Below, in pieces: positions 60,993 to 64,000 of a stretch of 64,000 nt of DNA. Location: assembly GCF_014705615.1 (NCBI RefSeq), contig NZ_JACXJA010000031.1:1-64000 (forward strand), given 5' to 3'. The notes beneath the pieces are model-generated. The model did no database searches. It had not been told where the DNA came from and saw only the letters and a list, made by a program, of their open reading frames with translations. Within the stretch, counting starts at the first letter, position 1. Each line of letters starts with the position of its first letter. The position numbers and the translations under genes are program-made. Source of the stretch: Paenibacillus oceani. GTDB lineage: Bacteria > Bacillota > Bacilli > Paenibacillales > NBRC-103111.

Positions 60993-62488
60993 TCAGACTG
61001 CTGAAGGGCACACCGTGGATTTCAGTTTGTCCCATTCGTCCTTCTGGCTGACGTACCAAGCGTCCACGTGTTGGCAGATCATAATGCCGTAAATGCGCAT
61101 GTACCACACCAGAGTGGAGCGATGCCGACCGGATTCCAGCTTGTAATCTACTTTTTCCCGCTTGTTGGAGCGTTCAATGGATGTGCGGCGCTTGTAAATC
61201 AGCTTCAACTTTTCCGAATCGCGCGGCGTTTTTGGAAACAACCGTGGATCATCGCTGGTTTTGGTGTAGTAGGTGCGCCCGAATTTGGCAGTTGAACAGC
61301 TACAGTCGGGAGAGCATCTCCACTTCCGACGATGAAGCTTGCGATCCGTGCCGTTCGGTTTCATTTCCTTTCCCTTCGGGCAAATGGGAATCCCCTTAGG
61401 GGAAATTTGAATATCGCTCGCGGTTTTGCTCGCGCTGTTCTTCTTGGAACGAATATTTAAATCAATAAAGGGCTCCATGCCTTGGTGTTCCAAGAGAAGA
61501 TAGATCGATTCCGCATCATGAGCGGCATCGAGCAACATCTTATCCACCGTGCCCAAAGTGAAACGTTGCTTGAATTCAATCGTGCTCATGACCAGGCTGA
61601 CAGCATCGTGCCGGGAAGCCGGCTGCAGTCTGGGATACAAGGGCAAATCGTACTTGCTGTCCGCCGCTGAGATCATGTACAGGTGGTACCCGTTGAAGTA
61701 CTTTTCTCTGGCGCTGTCCCAGCCCGAGTTGCAATCGGGTTGGGAGTAAATACGAGGATGGTTGCATTCGGCTATACCGAGGGCACGACAATCGCAAGTG
61801 GATTTGCTCCGGGGATAGGCAGCGGTGATGATCGGTGTGCCATCACCGGCCGCACTAAGCGCCGAAAGATCCCCGAGCAAACCTAAATTCGCGGATACGG
61901 AAAGAATCTGGGAATTGGAAGAAGTCGAACAGCCGGTCGGCAGGCTGCGCGGTTTTCTTGTCGGCGTGGCGAATCATCCACTTCACCAGACGCTGAACCC
62001 TGCCGGGCGTGGTGGTAGGGGCCTTCTCTCCTTTCTTCTTGCCTTTCTTGGCTTTTCTCTTGCGCCGCTGTGACTGGTGGCATGAGGTTCTTGTCCACAG
62101 CAGGCCAAAGGCGGCTGAAGAAGTCGTAGAACGTTCCGACGCCGGGAAGATCGTCTAAGCGGAAGCCGCTCAGAATGGCATAAATCGGTGTGCGTTGCAT
62201 CTCATTGATCCATTCGGTTAGTCCCATACCCGGGTTAGTCATGAGGAGAATCAGGTAGGAACGCAGTAGGGATGCCGGATCCCGGGGTTTAGGTCCTCGA
62301 TCCGAGTATTCGCCCGCAAGCAAGGTTGTAAGGGCGGAAAGATCCGACATCCACAGTTTAGCCGCGAGTGGCCAATCCTTGTTGATGAGAACAACGCCGG
62401 GACCGAAGGAGTCGCGAAGGTGTTGGAGAACAAAAGCTTGGTAGTCCGAATGTGGAACAAGAACAGGTTTCAAAAAGCAACACTCCAA
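60993..62488 (-). pseudogene. Degenerate DDE transposase, split by two frameshifts
   Basis: The first segment (62488 down to about 62060) reads as a DDE transposase N-terminus (KLWMSDLSALTTLLAG and GLTEWINEMQRTPIYAILSG). The frame then switches (RKAKKGKKKGEKAPTTTPGR is in another frame) and switches again near 61915 before a third frame (LGLLGDLSALSAAGDGTPI) continues to 60993. The later part has the transposase pattern ADSKYDLPLYP and RRTSIERSNKREK, with an acidic residue in a DDE-type position. Two frameshifts make it non-functional. The family is IS4/IS1182-like but not pinned down. No clear terminal inverted repeat was found at either end. Confidence 0.75.
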
Positions 62489-62612
62489 TCGCGAGTAGCA
62501 AGGGTCATACCCTTCACGCGATTTTGGAGAATTTTAGGATTTGTCAAGTGTTTTTTTTGAGGAATCCGCCACATTTTGAATATATTTTTTTCAGTTCAAG
62601 CTGTGGCTGAAA

Positions 62613-62640
62613 TAAAAAAACCTCCTACGAAAGTGGAGGA
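62613..62640 (-). terminator. Terminator near the transposase remnant
   Basis: On the minus strand CCTCC pairs with GGAGG around a short loop, followed by seven Ts. It would stop transcription entering the transposase remnant from the right. Confidence 0.6.
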
Positions 62641-62933
62641 AGCAAACAGTCAGGGGTATAGGAAAACCCTTGCCCTGTATGGCTCGGCGAATGCCGAGAG
62701 GCTATATCATGCAAAAGAGGACCTTACAAAGTCGCTTTTCTAATGGTATTGGTGGAGGAGAGGAGATTATTCGACAAACTCTTGCTACCGAAACCCATTC
62801 GACGACGCAGACCGCAGCGGATGTTTTCGATTGCATGCTTCTGCGCTTCGCTCTGGCCTGAGCGCTCCGCCCCCCTCCTCCCAGTGTCCTCCTTCGAACC
62901 GGGTTCTGGCTCCTCAGCCGCCTTTTGTATAAA
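62641..62933. other. Intergenic stretch without a recognised gene
   Basis: About 290 bases. A small hairpin GCTCGGC/GCCGAG lies at about 62681-62700. No convincing coding potential. Confidence 0.35.
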
Positions 62934-62963
62934 TTAAAAGACACCTCTCGGGTGTCCTTTTAG
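62934..62963 (-). terminator. Terminator, GACACC type
   Basis: TAAAAGACACC pairs with GGGTGTC and CTTTTA around a short loop. It lies on the minus strand about 110 bases past the esterase remnant stop at 63076. Confidence 0.7.
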
Positions 62964-63075
62964 TCTGTATGGAGGCAACGCGTGGACTAGTAATTCCACC
63001 ATTCGTCGTGCCACCGAACGTGCTATCGAACGAGCCCAGAACCGAGTAGTTTTTTCTAACGGCAACAGGGATTGC

Positions 63076-63841
63076 TTAATTTCGATCGTATTTCATATTC
63101 GGACCCGGATATATGAATCTCATCGCATGAGGGAAATACCGGTTGAAGAAACGATGATCGTGTACCCCCTCGGGGTCCGTCTCTAGTACGAGATGATCGG
63201 CTCCGCCGGGAACCTTATCTTTTAAAATAACGTAGACCTTCTTCGTATGGGAAACCATATACTGCTGCAAGTTGGCCCTCCCTACGCCCTCCTGCTCGCC
63301 GACATACAGGTATAAGCGTATTTCATCTTGAGCAAAAGAGTTGTTCTCCACAAACTCCACGATGTTCTCAAACCAAAGTGATGCGGACATTAAAGCGAAA
63401 CGACCGAAATGTTCCGGCTTTCGAAAAGCCGCATAAAGAGAAATCAGCGCCCCCCAAGGAGCCCCCTGTAATGCCCGTCTGGGATGCGTCGTCCGCAATC
63501 CGATACCGTTCCCTGACAAAAGGCTTCACTTTCTCCGTCACGAAGCTTAAATAAGCGTCGCCCTCGCCGCCAAAGTGTTCACCCTTCATTAAAGGCGCCG
63601 CCTCCCAAGGCGTATATTCACAAGTACGTTCGACAGGTTCGATGCCGACAAAAATAACTTCTTGCGTCACGCCCCGGGCAAAATCCGCCTCCAGCTCTTC
63701 CATCGAGTCCGCAAACAAATAGCTGCCGTCTTGGACGAACACGGCCGGAAACAACGCCGAAGCATCATCAGAATAAGTTGGCGGTGTATAGACGTGGATA
63801 TTCCTATTCTCAAACTGCCAAGTTTCATGGTTCCCCTGCAT
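63076..63841 (-). pseudogene. Frameshifted putative esterase (PF00756-type, Fes/BesA-like)
   Basis: The first part (63841 down to about 63456) carries the Fes/esterase-type start (FPAVFVQDGSYLF, then GITGGSLGG, the GxSxG nucleophile elbow). The next part continues in another frame (ALISLYAAFRKPEHFGRFAL, ending at 63076, with a late DHLVLETDP and HDHRFFN that could hold the other catalytic residues). The shift falls in a run of six Gs (plus-strand Cs 63450-63455). Removing one base restores GGSLGALISLY and one open frame, so this is a recent mutation, phase variation or a sequencing error. The intact enzyme would resemble siderophore or enterobactin esterases. Confidence 0.7.
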
Positions 63842-64000
63842 GCTTTTATCTCCTCTTATGCTTTTTCTTAATAAAGATCACAATTAACGCCGATCGGCAA
63901 AAAGTTCAAGATGCTGACCCGTGGCTTTGTCAAAGGCTAATCCAGGAACGCTGCATGCCAACAGAGTCAGTATTTAGGGAACACAGCGTTGCCACGCCCC
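63842..64000. other. Window end without a recognised gene
   Basis: About 160 bases upstream of the esterase remnant, likely its promoter region. Nothing else recognised. Confidence 0.3.

Noticed and set aside
62681-62700. Small hairpin GCTCGGC/GCCGAG considered as a small RNA
   Set aside because: No promoter or terminator frames it as an independent unit.
1-64000. CRISPR arrays, tRNA and rRNA genes
   Set aside because: No regularly spaced short direct repeats, cloverleaf-like segments or conserved rRNA blocks were seen; the tandem repeats at 21205-21560 are coding.

Overview
The window looks like a chromosomal segment of a Gram-positive, spore-forming member of the Paenibacillaceae (Paenibacillus or Cohnella type). 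The evidence is moderate-to-high GC, strong AGGAGG-type ribosome binding sites, frequent TTG and GTG starts, many lipoproteins and Tat-exported polysaccharide-active proteins, a YheC/YheD ATP-grasp protein, a CidA/LrgA-CidB/LrgB-CidR locus and a Fur-boxed siderophore importer. The species is inferred. No rRNA or tRNA genes were seen.

Layout. 1-400: 5' part of an IS200/IS605 transposase with its end hairpin. 500-7400: a CorC/MpfA-like CBS membrane protein, a divergent cidAB/lrgAB-cidR locus, an ABC exporter fused to a cyclic-nucleotide-binding domain, a decayed acetyltransferase and a small membrane protein. 8100-14600 (all minus): a carbohydrate block with a YhcH-type sugar protein, a 2-hydroxyacid dehydrogenase, a Tat-exported beta-helix protein, a sugar-binding lipoprotein, a glycosidase-like propeller and a truncated Gfo/Idh oxidoreductase. 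15200-18400: a Fur-regulated siderophore-binding lipoprotein and a fused FhuB-type permease without its ATPase. 18600-26100 (all minus): an unusual envelope block with a stalk-domain protein, a repeat-rich secreted protein, a membrane-anchored TAXI-type binding protein, two PstS-like proteins and a voltage-gated ion channel whose filter carries two aspartates. 26350-28850: a TetR regulator and a reductase-hydrolase fusion sharing one operator sequence. 28980-36370: a giant heparinase-like lyase, a sugar-binding lipoprotein and a divergent AraC regulator. 36550-40760: a three-gene operon (adenylate-forming enzyme, SbnA, SbnB) expected to make and use L-2,3-diaminopropionate, divergent from a YheC/D ATP-grasp gene. 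40840-46730: a SWIM-domain operon, an NlpC/P60 lipoprotein, an HD hydrolase and a two-gene RQC-domain operon. 47500-48290: a guanine-type purine riboswitch in front of an internally deleted purine permease. 48360-58940: a BlaI/M56 pair, a Tat-exported beta-helix protein, a TetR-FtsX-ATPase operon, a membrane-anchored coiled-coil protein and a YitT protein. 59400-64000: a pRiA4b ORF-3-like protein, an AT-rich AbrB-Doc toxin-antitoxin pair, a dead transposase and a frameshifted esterase.

Three copies of a dispersed, internally palindromic intergenic repeat (about 7.5-8.0, 14.8-15.2 and 47.0-47.5 kb) are the clearest unexplained structure. Other leads are the diaminopropionate operon, the binding-protein cluster without a transporter, the possible calcium channel, the riboswitch whose aptamer and terminator exclude each other, and the leaderless, self-controlled TetR gene. 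Several genes are broken (acetyltransferase, Gfo/Idh, purine permease, transposase, esterase), so the region is undergoing decay.
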